Source: Diphasiastrum complanatum (lineage: Eukaryota; Streptophyta; Lycopodiopsida; Lycopodiales; Lycopodiaceae). From it: DNA of 64,000 nucleotides. The stretch spans positions 20,323,489 through 20,387,488 of the forward strand of contig CM055094.1 in the NCBI GenBank assembly GCA_029204225.1. The letters run 5' to 3'. This document shows, piece after piece, positions 22,948-35,750 of the stretch. The position numbers and the translations under genes are program-made. The stretch's first letter is position 1. Every line of letters starts with the position of its first letter. Below the pieces are notes generated by a model. It made no database searches, was not told the origin of the DNA, and worked only from the letters and a program-made list of their open reading frames with translations.

Positions 22948-24192
22948 ACAAATGTTATGAAGAAAATCATTTAGGCCCAATTTTTTGAATTGAGTACATT
23001 GAAAACATCAACATTTGTTGATTGGAGCTTTTAAGATTGACCATTATAGTCATCTAGGGCCAATGTATATGGCACTCAACTGCTGATCTATCTCTCCACT
23101 GCTTTTGAAATGTCCACTTTAGTTCATAATCTATGATCTAGATATACCTTCTTCTTGTTGTGTATATATATATGTTCTCATCGTTGATATTTGATTTAGT
23201 GTATTAAATGAACATTGAATGCTCATTAAATCAAAATCAACAATAATTAGGTTACACATATTCTGTTCAAAAAACATTTAGACACACAATGAAAATATCA
23301 TATCGACAAGAGGGAACATATCACGGCAAAAGGACTAGACAGAAATTGTTTGTTAGTGATCATCCATCCAAAGTAGGCGCACCACTTCCAAATTCTAATG
23401 TTACTCCAAGCCTTTTTGTGAGACTACTAATATTTTTGGAAAACACATGTTCTTCATATTCCAAGCATGCTCAGCATACCTCCAAGCACATAGCAAAGTA
23501 AACCGTACATCTTCTTTCCTTGCCTTACTTGTTGGTCTTCATCTCGTATGGTAACTACTCGACCCTTGATTGTTCCTTTGAATAAGAGCTTTTTGCTATA
23601 GTTTCAAGAGAGAAGCTTCCTGGGAAAGGGTCAACTTGGGAGTAGCTTAATATATTGATGTCATTTCAAATCATGATAGCTTCATGGTTGTCACTCAAAA
23701 TAATAGTAAATTGTTTCGTAGCTTGGGGTAGCTTGATATGTAGCTAGGCAACTAAACAACAAATCACCTCTAGATGGCTTCACAAGCTTGTCTAACTCAT
23801 TCTTATAATTACTACCATTGTGTCTAACTTGCCAAATGCTAGGTGTAAAAGTATTTGACAAATGCATAACTCTTTACTCTCCAAGTCTTAAGACTTACCA
23901 AGTGTTGTTTGTAGCTCATACTAGATGCTTTGAGAAGTTATATTAATAATTGGGGTGGGTGGGTGGGTGGGGGGGGGGGTTATCGAAAGAATCCCATCTT
24001 GTCAGCTACCCCAAGCTACCAAACAATTTACTATTATTTTGAGTGACAACCTTGAAGCTATCATGATTTGAAATGACATCAATATATTAAGCTACTCCCA
24101 AGTTGACCCTTTCCCAGGAAGCTTCCAAGTGTTGTTTTTAGCTCATAGTACATGCTTTGAGAATAATGTTACTAGTTATATTAATTTGGGGG
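22948..24192 (+). repeat. blocks Y and Z (tandem unit 1)
   Basis: Noncoding apart from the 70-codon frame at 23,289-23,501. It contains the G-rich tract at 23,952-23,979. Confidence 0.5.
23952..23979 (+). other. G-rich tract with G-quadruplex potential
   Basis: GGGG-T-GGG-T-GGG-T-GGG-T followed by a run of about ten G fits the G3+N1 quadruplex pattern. It lies where the inverted copy has a pure C run. Confidence 0.6.
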
Positions 24193-24293
24193 GATTGCAA
24201 AGAATCGTACTTGAGTGTACAAGCCCAACTCAAGTGCAGACACCAACTCAGCACACATGGGAAGATCATTAAATTTGAATCTGAAGAAAAATC
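24193..24293. repeat. left arm of ~100-bp inverted repeat (unit 1)
   Basis: Its reverse complement matches 26,436-26,536 (shared GTACACTCAAGTTCGATTCTTT and TTCCCATGTGTG-like motifs). The arms enclose the 241-bp tandem array. Equivalent pairs exist in the other units. Confidence 0.75.
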
Positions 24294-24930
24294 AAAATTA
24301 AAAAAAAATGAAAAACTATTTCTCCTTAGAGACATTGTGGTCATCATCTAGACGAGCTGTGCTTGCTTGAATCAATAGAAACAAGAAAAATAATAATAAC
24401 GAGTTTTTATCCTGTTAATGCACCACTAATATATAAATATAATTGAATTAAATGGGAAGATTATGATATTTATCGCTTCATTTAAACATTGATCTACTCA
24501 TTTCAATGATTTTGTTCAAATTCCATTTCCAATGATTTGTGAAGTGTGAATGAATGCAATGTAACTTGCATATGTTTGGAACATAGCATAGATTCATTAT
24601 ATGCTTTTTAACTATATGTTATTTAGTCGTGTAACAAGGAATAAGCATTTTTTTTAACAAATTTTCAATTTGTTTTTGGAAACCCTAGATTACAACATTT
24701 TAATATATTAACAAAAATGACTTAATTTGCATGAACAACTTTCAGTTTTGAAAATGCTAGATTACAGCTTCATTCAATCTTCAATTTTCCAACCTCGTTC
24801 AAACTTCAATGAAATATAATTCATTCCAAAATCCATTCTCGAATCCTAGAACGACGTATTTTAAAAACTTTTGTAATGTGAAAGAGAGATCACTAAGCTA
24901 AAACATGACCCTGATTGCATTCGGAATTGC
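24294..24930 (+). repeat. AT-rich block Z interior
   Basis: AT-rich noncoding sequence between the inverted-repeat arm and the tandem array. No gene seen. Confidence 0.5.
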
Positions 24931-26130
24931 TTTCAAAAACTTATAAATTGTATTCATCAATGGAGATGTCTAGAGGACATGGTGTGAAAAATTGTCAACT
25001 AGTTTGGTTTTTTATTTGGCAATTTTGGAGGCCAAAATGAATCTCAACTTCGAGTTAGTTTCATATTTGTTAATAAGGGCCTAAATAGTGGTTTAACTAC
25101 CTCTGGCAAGTAGATAAGTGGATGAGGTCAAGTTTGGACCTATTCTAATTGGCTAAATTTTGTTTCATTGCTTTCAAAAACTTATAAATTGTTTTCATCA
25201 ATGGAGATGTCTAGAGGACATGGTGTGAAAAATTGTCAACTAGTTTGGTTTTTCATTTGGCAATTTTGGAGGCCAAAATGAATCTCAACTTCGAGTTAGT
25301 TTCATATTTGTTAATAAGGGCCTAAATAGTGGTTTAACTACCTCTGGCAAGTAGATAAGTGGATGAGGTCGAGTTTGGACCCATTCTAATTGGCTAAATT
25401 TTGGTTCATTGCTTTCAAAAACTTATAAATTGTATTCATCAATGGAGATGTCTAGAGGACATGGTGTGAAAAATTGTCAACTAGTTTGGTTTTTCATTTG
25501 GCAATTTTGGAGGCCAAAATGAATCTCAACTTCAAGTTAGTTTCATATTTGTTAATAAGGGCCTAAATAGTGGTTTAACTACCTCTGGCAAGTAGATAAG
25601 TGGATGAGGTCGAGTTTGGACCCATTCTAATTGGCTAAATTTTGGTTCATTGCTTTCAAAAACTTATAAATTGTATTCATCAATGGAGATGTCTAGAGGA
25701 CATGGTGTGAAAAATTGTCAACTAGTTTGGTTTTTCATTTGGCAATTTTGGAGGCCAAAATGAATCTCAACTTCAAGTTAGTTTCATATTTGTTAATAAG
25801 GGCCTAAATAGTGGTTTAACTACCTCTGGCAAGTAGATAAGTGGATGAGGTCAAGTTTGGACCCATTCTAATTGGCTAAATTTTGGTTCATTGCTTTCAA
25901 AAACCTATAAATTGTTTTCATCAATGGAGATGTCTAGAGGACATGGTGTGAAAAATTGTCAACTAGTTTGGTTTTTCATTTGGCAATTTTGGAGGCCGAA
26001 ATGAATCTCAACTTAGCGCTAGTTTCATATTTGTTAATAAGGGCCTAAATAGTGGTTTAACTACGTCTGGCAAGTAGATCAGTGGATGAGGTCGAGTTTG
26101 GACCCATTCTAATTGGCTGCTTTTGGTACA
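24931..26130 (+). repeat. tandem array, 5 copies of a 241-bp unit
   Basis: Unit start CTTTCAAAAAC at 24,931, 25,171, 25,412, 25,653 and 25,894 (period 240-241). Copies differ by only a few bases. Copy number varies among the units (3, 5, 2, 2). Confidence 0.96.
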
Positions 26131-26681
26131 TTGCATCTAGACAGAATTTTCTAGGTTTTTGATAAAGTATCTAGAAGTTTCCAAATTAGGTGAAGTTTGG
26201 GGCAAGTGGCCAAATGACATTTTGGAAGCTATAAATAGTTGTACCTAATTGGAGAAATAATCATAAAAGTTTCTTTCTTTGTGGAGAATTCATCTCTTAT
26301 GTCCATCTCATGTGATTTTCTCTATCTTGGTTTTCTATGTGTAGAATGTTGATTTTCTTGTAGATCTTGATTCCACACGTGTGAAGATTATAATATATAT
26401 GATTTTGTTAAACATCGATCTACAAAAATTTCAACGATTTTTCTTCAAATTCAAATTTAACGATCTTCCCATGTGTGGTGAGTTGGTGTATGCGCTTTTG
26501 TTAGGCTTGTACACTCAAGTTCGATTCTTTGGGATCCCTCGCCAACTGTGGTTTCAATACTTTCTCTGCAAGATTCTCATTTGAAATTTGCTTGGGACCC
26601 TTCTTATCTTCATCAGATATTTTTTTCAACGTTGATGCTAGGCCATACCACAGGGAAGTAGTTCATGTGTGACTCCTCACT

Positions 26682-26685
<4 letters not shown>
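26131..26685 (+). repeat. block e with TATAAATA and right inverted-repeat arm
   Basis: TATAAATA at 26,230-26,237 precedes a possible leader. The right arm of the inverted repeat is at 26,436-26,536. The short frame 26,381-26,584 overlaps the arm and is not supported as a gene. Confidence 0.5.

Positions 26686-26754
<69 letters not shown>
26686..26754. repeat. (CT)n microsatellite, 69 bp
   Basis: Pure CT repeat at the junction of block e and the satellite. Confidence 0.95.
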
Positions 26755-26757
<3 letters not shown>

Positions 26758-27418
26758 CCACTCAACCCTACATGGCAGACCCACGTGGTATAGCTTAGTT
26801 GGCTTGCCACACAAGCCTATGTCAAACCTATATGGTAGACTGCAACATACCAGCATGAACATACTAGCATCAAGCCTATGTCATGCCTATATGACCTACC
26901 ACGCAAGCCTATGATAGGCCTACATGGCTTGCGACATGGCAAGTCCCAAGCCTGTGTGGTTTATCTCATGACATGCCTACATGGCTTGCCACATGGCAAC
27001 TTGGGAGCCCCAGATCTCTCTATCTAGCTCCACTCAAGCCTACATGGCAGAGCTTGGTTGGCTTGCCACACAAGCTTATGGCAAGCCTATGTGGTATCCT
27101 GCGACATGCTTATGTGGGAAGCATCAGAAATATGCCATGCGTATGTGGCCTGCCACGCAAGCCTATGGTTTATCTCATGACATGCCTACATGGCTTGCCA
27201 CATGGCAACTTGGGAGCCCCAGCTCTCTCTCTCTCTAGCTCCACTCAAGCCTACATGGCAGAGCTTGGTTTGCTTGCCACACAAGCCTATGGCAAGCCTA
27301 TGTGGTAGCCTGTGGCAAGCCTATGTGGTAGCCCACCTATATATATATATATATATATAGATCTCTAGGCGCACTCAAGCCTACGTGGCACAGGGCCCAG
27401 TTGGCTTGACATACAAGG
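26755..27418 (-). repeat. CATAGG/CCTACATGG satellite, unit 1
   Basis: Two ~211-bp units (landmark AGCTCCACTCAAGC at 27,026 and 27,237) and partial units, with a (TA)n tract near 27,340. It directly abuts the 3' end of the H3-like gene. Confidence 0.85.
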
Positions 27419-27877
27419 TTATGGTAGGCCCACATGGCTTGCCACATGGCAACCCTCAAGCCTGCATAATTTGCCATCTAGCATACCGCTGTCATAGGTC
27501 TTTCGAAACCTCATGACAAGAAGCATGTCCTTGGGCATCAGTGTCACCCTCTTGCCATGAATGGAACACAGCATCGAATCCTCAAACAATTTTGTCTGGA
27601 AGTCCTCGTATGCAATATGGAGGGCCTCCAATGCAGCGATATTCCACCTCACTGCATAGGGCAGATGGGTGGTCATATCTTGTGTAACCTCCCTCACAGC
27701 CCGGTACAAGGCTGCTTTCAGGATCACAAGTTTGGTGTACCTCTGCAAGGCTCTGATGTCCCTCAACCATGGATGGTGAGGTCTTCCACGTCTTTGCGGA
27801 CATATGGGTTCAGATGTCTGGGGACGAGACAGTTGAACAAAATGGGTAAGCCTAGCGGTTTGCTTCGTCCACGCCAT
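27419..27877 (-). CDS. histone H3/CENH3-like protein, open copy (152 codons)
   Basis: Histone fold protein; H3-family members pair with H4 in nucleosomes. The tail starts M-A-W-T-K-Q-T-A-R-L-T (Arg2 to Trp; Lys9-Ser10 replaced by Leu-Thr). The alphaN/alpha1 region has R-P...L-R-D-I-R-x-L-Q-R-x-T-K-L-x-I and V-R-E-V. The alpha2-alpha3 region has V-R-W...L-F-E-D-S-M-L-C-S-I-H-G-K-R-V-T-L-M-P-K-D. There are 32 residues between R-E-V and L-F-E-D, against 28 in canonical H3. A longer loop 1, the R-W pair, S-M-L-C and R-V-T-L-M are features of plant CENH3. The usual C-terminal A-R-R-I-R-G-E-R-A is replaced by M-R-F-R-K-T-Y-D-S-G and about 25 residues read from satellite. The frame extends 22 codons upstream of the chosen ATG, which was picked for the M-A-x-T-K start. 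It may be a young pseudogene rather than a working gene. Confidence 0.75.
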   Translation of the reverse strand: MAWTKQTARLTHFVQLSRPQTSEPICPQRRGRPHHPWLRDIRALQRYTKLVILKAALYRAVREVTQDMTTHLPYAVRWNIAALEALHIAYEDFQTKLFEDSMLCSIHGKRVTLMPKDMLLVMRFRKTYDSGMLDGKLCRLEGCHVASHVGLP

Positions 27878-28210
27878 TGAGGCCGGATATTTATACCACG
27901 TGAGGACAGAGATACAGCAGAAGAGAGCTAAATTATCTCGCATAATGGCGACACTGAGAACTCTAAAGGTGATATCGCTACTACGCGAGAGAGTGGCAGG
28001 GGCAGGCAGGGAGAGGCAGGGGTTTGCATGATGGCGATACTGGGAAAGTCAGGCTGATATCGCTACGACGTGAGAGGGTGTACGGAATAGGCCTAGGGAC
28101 AAGGTCGCTCGCATGATGGCGATATCATGAATGCAGGTCGTATGGAAGCAATCAAACATGACAGCAAATTACGCGAAAACCTATACAATCCCCGGGAATG
28201 GACTTATATA
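27878..28210 (-). promoter_or_regulatory. leader and TATA box of the open H3-like copy
   Basis: On the minus strand TATATAAG lies at 28,203-28,210. GATATC/ATGGCGAT repeats follow at about 27,940-28,130, and TATAAATA about 20 bp before the ATG. Counterpart of 7,741-8,080. Confidence 0.5.
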
Positions 28211-28610
28211 GGAGAAAAAAGTTGGCACGTGTGAATCCCAGTGACACATGGCCCAGTTAGTAGCTGACATGTGGAACCACACGTTTGTATACGCATGTGT
28301 GAAACTGCACGTCTGGATCAACACGTGTGGGATCCCATGTGGGGACACGTGGCCGAATGGACAGCGGCATGTGTTCTTGCACGTATCGGCTCGCACGTGT
28401 GGTTACGTGGCCCAATCAGTAACTGACGTGTGGGACCACACTTCTGTATCCGCACGTGTGAAACTTGCACATGTGGCCATGTGGTCGAATGGTCTGGTGA
28501 CATGTGTTCTGGCACATGTTAGCTCGCTCATGTGGGCACGTGGCCGAATGGCAGATTGACGTGTATTGTAGCACGTGTGGTCTCACACGTGTGGACGGTT
28601 GTATTACGCG
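28211..28610 (-). promoter_or_regulatory. G-box array (unit 1)
   Basis: Multiple CACGTG palindromes with CACGTGTGG and GGGCACGTGGCCGAATGG motifs, in the same relation to the H3-like gene as at 7,330-7,740. Confidence 0.65.
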
Positions 28611-28620
28611 CCATACATCT

Positions 28621-29110
28621 GATCCGCTGTTGGATCGACGAATGTACGGCTTGGGTTATATTGGTTTTAGCTATATAAATGTTGTTTGATCAGTTAAAAT
28701 TTTTCGCTAAGTTTTGGATTATCACTCCCTGTAGCTCTTGGAGTGTGAACCAAATACCATTTCGTCTTAAAATGACCTATTCTAGGAACACTGAGTGGTG
28801 TGTCGCTCATATGATTCTTAATTATCTTTGGATATTCTGTTCTACTAAAAATCCAAAATAAAATTTCATGATCTTCTTTAAAACCTGTTTGAAACACAAA
28901 ATCATGAACTATTTTAAGAGAATTGAACTGATACCTATAATAACAAAACAATATTAGCTTAAAACACAAAACCATTAATTCTTGAAATGAATTAGTTGCT
29001 AGTACTCAATAGAATAGATTTCAACCTGGGAAGCTGCCAAACACCAAATATTATTTTCGGACTGCACACTGAAATTAACACTCTTTGAGTTAATCGTATT
29101 GCTTAATGTT
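28621..29110 (-). pseudogene. gene G, 3' exons only (unit 1)
   Basis: Minus-strand counterpart of about 6,820-7,300. The last exon is open at 28,694-28,930 and the upstream exon remnant runs to about 29,100. There it is joined to ORF-X sequence (ATTCATAAG / TCATGGGCC). This is the tandem-unit breakpoint, found again at about 35,575. Confidence 0.6.
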
Positions 29111-29123
29111 CCATTCATAAGTC

Positions 29124-30074
29124 ATGGGCCAAAGGTTTGAGCAAGATCCACAATTTTCCATCAATCCCAACAAAGCGGTCCTTCACATGGAGGATACCAG
29201 GATCTATTTACGGATTCAATACTTTCTTGTAGACTCCATACATATCTTCGAAGAGATGTGCACTTCAGGATTTATCATCAATGCTGATGAGGGTTACATG
29301 TACACCCAAAGATCAAAAGCATTTACTGGTCGATGACAAATACTGACTCGAAACTGCTTCAATCGGCTACATGAGCAAAATCATAAGCATGCCAGTAATT
29401 CGACTCGGATAGGACGAAAAGACGGGGACAAGTCAGTTCCAACGACGTCATCTAATTCGATCAGGAGCTTTTCTCAGCCAGATTTAATTGCGTCGACCGG
29501 TTGGAGAGCTCCATTCCTCAAAGATACGTACGTCTATGAAATGCTTGATCAATCACCAAAGCAAATTCAGAATGATCCTTCTTTCGACCCAAGTTTTCGT
29601 AGAAGACGAGCGCTAGCATGGAGATCGGAAGACAACATATCAGCATATCCTTGCAACTTTGCGATAATAGATGGCTCGTTCTCTTCTCATAAGGAATGTC
29701 ATACATCCATCAAGAATTTTTGCAAATTAACTTCCGATTCTGACAATCTTACAATCAAGCTACAACACAAGTTTTGCCAGTTTCTGATGACTGTCATGGG
29801 CCGAAGGTTTGAGCAGGATCCACAATTTTTCATCAATCCCAACAAACCGGCGCTTCACATGGAGGATACCAGGATCTATTTACGGATAAAATACTTTCCT
29901 GTAGACTCCATACAAATCTTTGAAGAGATGTGCACTTCAGGCTTTATCATCAATGCTGATAAGGCTTACACCCAGAGATCAAAAGCATTTGCTGGTCGAA
30001 GACAAATGCTGACTCGAACCTGCTCCAAGTGGCTGCGCGAGCAATATCATAAGCATGATGCCCACCATTCCTGA
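29124..30074 (+). pseudogene. ORF-X, decayed copy (tandem unit 2)
   Basis: It starts within the first repeat (M-G-Q-R-F-E-Q-D-P). A TGA at 29,334 interrupts it after S-K-A-F-T-G-R. From 29,541 to 30,074 the second repeat is open for 177 codons. Confidence 0.7.
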
Positions 30075-31950
30075 ACAAAGGTTATGAAGAAAATCCTTTA
30101 GGCCCAATTTTTTGAATTGAGTACATTGAAAACATCAACATTTGTTGATTGGAGCTTTTAAGATTGACCATTATAGTCATCTAGGGCCAATGTATATGGC
30201 CTTCAACTGCTAATCTATCTCTCCACTGCTTCTGAAATGTCCACTTTAGTTCATAATCTATGATCTAGATATACCTTCTTCTCGTTGTGTATATATATAT
30301 GTTCTCATCGTTGATATTTGATTTAATGTATTAAATGACCATTGAATGCTCATTAAATCAAAATCAACATTAATTAGGTTACACATATTCTGTTCAAAAA
30401 ATATTTGGACACACAATGAAAATATCATATCGACAAGAGGGAACATATCAAGGCAAAAGGACTAGACAGAAATTGTTTGTTAGTGATCATCCATCCAAAG
30501 TAGGTGCACCACTTCCAAATTCTAATGTTACTCCAAGCCTTTTTGTGAGACTACTAATATTTTTGGAAAACACATGTTCTTCATATTCCAAGCATGCTCA
30601 GCATACCTCCAAACACATAGCAAAGTAAACCGTACATCTTCTTTCCTTGCCCTACTTGTTGGTCTTCATCTCGTATGGTAAGTACTCGACCCTTGATTGT
30701 TCCTTTGAAGAAGAGCTTTTTGCTATAGTTTCAAGAGAGAGGCTTCCTGGAAAAGGGTCAACTTGGGAGTAGCTTAATATACCAATGTCATTTCAAATCA
30801 TGATAGCTTCATGGTTGTCACTCAAAATAACAGTGAATTTTTTGGTCACTTGGGGTAGCTTGATATGTAGCTAGGCAACTAAACAACAAATCACCTCTAG
30901 ATGGCTTCACAAGCTTGCCTAACTCCTTCTTATAATTACTACCATTGTGTCTAACTTGCCAAATGCTAGGTGTAAAAGTATTTGACAAATGCATGACTCT
31001 TTACTCTCCAAGTCTTAAGACTTACCAAGTGTTGTTTGTAGCTCAACCTAGATGCTTTGAGAAGTTATATTAAGAAATGGGGGCGGGGGGGTTATCGCAA
31101 AGAATCCGATCTTGCCAAATACTGGGTGTAAAAGTGTTTGACATATTCCTAACTCTTTACTCTCCAAGTGTTGTTTTTAGCTCATAGTACATGCTTTGAG
31201 AATAATGTTACTGGTTATATTAATTTGGGGGGATTGCAAAGAATCGTACTTGAGTGTACAAGCCCAACTCAAGTGCAGATGGGAAGATCATTAAATTTGA
31301 ATCTGAAGAAAAATCAAAATTAAAAAAAAATGAAAAACTATTTCTCCTTAGAGGCATTGTGGTCATCATCTAGACGAGCTGTGCTTGTTTGAATCAATAG
31401 AAACAAGGAAAATAATTATAACGAGTTTTTATCCTGTTAATGCACCACTAATATATAAATATAATTGAATTAAATGGGAAGATTATGATATTTATCGCTT
31501 CATTTAAACATTGATCTACTCATTTCAATGATTTTGTCAAATTCCATTTCCAATGATTTGTGAAGTGTGAATGAATGCAATGTAACTTGCATATGTTTGG
31601 AACATAGCATAGATTCATTATATGCTTTTTAACTATATGTTATTTAGTCGTGTAACAAGGAATAAGCATTTTTTTAAACAAATTTTCAATTTGTTTTTGG
31701 AAACCCTAGATTACAACATTTTAATATATTAACAAAAATGACTTAATTTGCATGAACAACTTTCAGTTTTGAAAATGCTAGATTACAGCTTCATTCAATC
31801 TTCAATTTTCCAACCTCGTTCAAACTTCAATGAAATATAATTCATTCCAAAATCCATTCTCGAATCCTAGAACGACGTATTTTAAAAACTTTTGTAATGT
31901 GAAAGAGAGATCACTAAGCTAAAACATGACCCTGATTGCATTCGGAATTG
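30075..31950 (+). repeat. blocks Y and Z (tandem unit 2)
   Basis: Copy of 22,948-24,930, including the 70-codon frame 30,416-30,628 and an inverted-repeat arm near 31,220-31,320. A segment around the G tract is deleted relative to unit 1. Confidence 0.55.
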
Positions 31951-32420
31951 CTTTCAAAAACTTATAAATTGTATTCATCAATGGAGATGTCTAGAGGACA
32001 TGGTGTGAAAAATTGTCAACTAGTTTGGTTTTTTATTTGGCAATTTTGGAGGCCAAAATGAATCTCAACTTCGAGTTAGTTTCATATTTGTTAATAAGGG
32101 CCTAAATAGTGGTTTAACTACCTCTGGCAAGTAGATAAGTGGATGAGGTCAAGTTTGGACCCATTCTAATTGGCTAAATTTTGGTTCATTGCTTTCAAAA
32201 ACCTATAAATTGTTTTCATCAATGGAGATGTCTAGAGGACATGGTGTGAAAAATTGTCAACTAGTTTGGTTTTTCATTTGGCAATTTTGGAGGCCGAAAT
32301 GAATCTCAACTTCGAGTTAGTTTCATATTTGTTAATAAGGGCCTAAATAGTGGTTTAACTACCTCTGGCAAGTAGATCAGTGGATGAGGTCGAGTTTGGA
32401 CCCATTCTAATTGGCTACTT
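31951..32420 (+). repeat. tandem array, 2 copies of the 241-bp unit
   Basis: Units begin at 31,951 and 32,192. Confidence 0.95.
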
Positions 32421-33881
<1,461 letters not shown>

Positions 33882-34339
33882 TTATGGTAGGCCCACATGG
33901 CTTGCCACATGGCAACCCTTAAGCCTGCATAATTTGCCATCTGGCATACCGCTGTCATAGGTCTTTCGAAACCTCATGACAAGAAGCATGTCCTTGGGCA
34001 TCAGTGTCACCCTCTTGCCATGAATGGAACACAGCATCGAATCCTCAAACAATTTTGTCTGGAAGTCCTCGTATGCAATATGGAGGGCCTCCAATGCAGC
34101 GATATTCCACCTCACTGCATAGGGCAGATGGGTGGTCAATCTTGTGTAACCTCCCTCACAGCCCGGTACAAGGCTGCTATCAGGATCACAAGTTTGGTGT
34201 ACCTCTGCAAGGCTCTGATGTCCCTCAACCATGGATGGTGAGGTCTTCCGCGTCTTTGCGGACGTATGGGTTCAGATGTCTGGGAACAGGACAGTTGAAC
34301 AAAATGGGTAAGCCTAGCGGTTTGCTTCGTCCGAGCCAT
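33882..34339 (-). pseudogene. histone H3/CENH3-like gene, one-base frameshift
   Basis: ATG at 34,339 starts M-A-R-T-K-Q-T-A-R-L-T and is open through V-R-E-V-T-Q-D. A one-base deletion at about 34,137 then shifts the frame. The remaining helices (Y-A-V-R-W ... K-R-V-T-L-M-P-K-D) are intact in the other frame to the satellite-encoded tail. It lies 6,462 bp from the open copy and differs from it only slightly. Confidence 0.85.
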
Positions 34340-35085
34340 TGAGGCCGGATATCTATACCACGCGAGGACAGAGATACAACAGAAGAGAGAGCTTAATTAT
34401 CTCGCATAATGGCGACACTGAGAACTCTAAAGGTGATATCGCTACAACGCGAGAGAGTGGCAGAGACAGGCGGGGAGAGGCAGGGGCTTGCATGATGGCG
34501 ATACTGGGAAAGTCAGGTTGATATCGTTACAATGTGAGAGGGTGTAAGGAATAGGCCTAGGGACGAGGTCGCTCGCATGATGGCGATATCATGAATGCAG
34601 GTCATATGGAAGCAATCAAACATGACAACAAATTACGTGAAAACCTATACAATCCCCGGGAATGGACTTATATAGGAGAAAAAAGTTGGCACGTGTGAAT
34701 CCCAATGACACATGGCCCAGTCAGTAGCTGACATGTGGAAGCACACATTTGTATACGCATGTGTGAAACTGCACGTCTGGATCAACACGTGTGGGATCCC
34801 ATGTGGGGACACGTGGCCGAATGGACAACGGCATGTGTTCTTGCACATATCGGCTCGCACGTGTGGTTACGTGGCCCAATCAGTAACTGACGTGTGGGAC
34901 CACACTTCTGTATCCGCACGTGTGAAACTTGCACATGTGGCCATGTGGTCGAATGGTCTGGTGACATGTGTTCTGGCACATGTTAGCTCGCTCATGTGGG
35001 CACGTGGCCGAATGGCAGATTGACGTGTATTGTAGCACGTGTGGTCTCACACGTGTGGACGGTTGTATTACGCGCCATACATCTG
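34340..35085 (-). promoter_or_regulatory. leader, TATA and G-box array (unit 2)
   Basis: Copy of 27,878-28,610 shifted by 6,464 bp. It contains minus-strand TATATAAG near 34,667-34,674 and the CACGTG array at 34,685-35,065. Confidence 0.6.
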
Positions 35086-35575
35086 ATCCGCTGTTGGATC
35101 GACGAATGTACGGCTTGGGTTATATTGGTTTTAGCTATATAAATGTTGTTTGATCAGTTAAAATTTTTCGCTAAGTTTTGGATTATCACTCCCTGTAGCT
35201 CTTGGAGTGTGAACCAAATACCATTTCGTCTTAAAATGACCTATTCTAGGAACACTGAGTGGTGTGTCGCTCATATGATTCTTAATTATCTTTGGATATT
35301 CTGTTCTACTAAAAATCCAAAATAGAATTTCATGATCTTCTTTAAAACCTGTTTGAAACACAAAATCATGAACTATTTTAAGAGAATTGAACTGATACCT
35401 ATAATAACAAAACAATATTAGCTTAAAACACAAAACCATTAATTCTTGAAATGAATTAGTTGCTAGTACTCAATAGAATAGATTTCAACCTGGGAAGCTG
35501 CCAAACACCAAATATTATTTTCGGACTGCACACTGAAATTAACACTCTTTGAGTTAATCGTATTGCTTAATGTTC
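35086..35575 (-). pseudogene. gene G, 3' exons only (unit 2)
   Basis: Almost identical to 28,621-29,110. The last exon is open at 35,158-35,395. It ends at the same ORF-X junction. Confidence 0.6.
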
Positions 35576-35587
35576 CATTCATAAGTC

Positions 35588-35750
35588 ATGGGCCAAAGGT
35601 TTGAGCAAGATCCACAATTTTCCATCAATCCCAACAAAGCGGTCCTTCACATGGAGGATACCAGGATCTATTTACGGATTCAATACTTTCCTGTAGACTC
35701 CATACATATCTTCGAAGAGATGTGCACTTCAGGATTTATCATCAATGCTG
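35588..35750 (+). pseudogene. ORF-X, short remnant (tandem unit 3)
   Basis: It retains M-G-Q-R-F-E-Q-D-P to I-I-N-A-D-E. At about 35,751 it jumps into block Y, deleting about 1.34 kb relative to unit 2. Confidence 0.7.

Noticed and set aside
24931-26130. CRISPR-like direct repeats
   Set aside because: Units are 241 bp, contiguous and without unique spacers, and the genome is a plant's.
26973-27308. Repeated Met-Pro-Thr-Trp-Leu-Ala frames
   Set aside because: They are by-products of the 211-bp satellite; frames differ among units and carry no domain.
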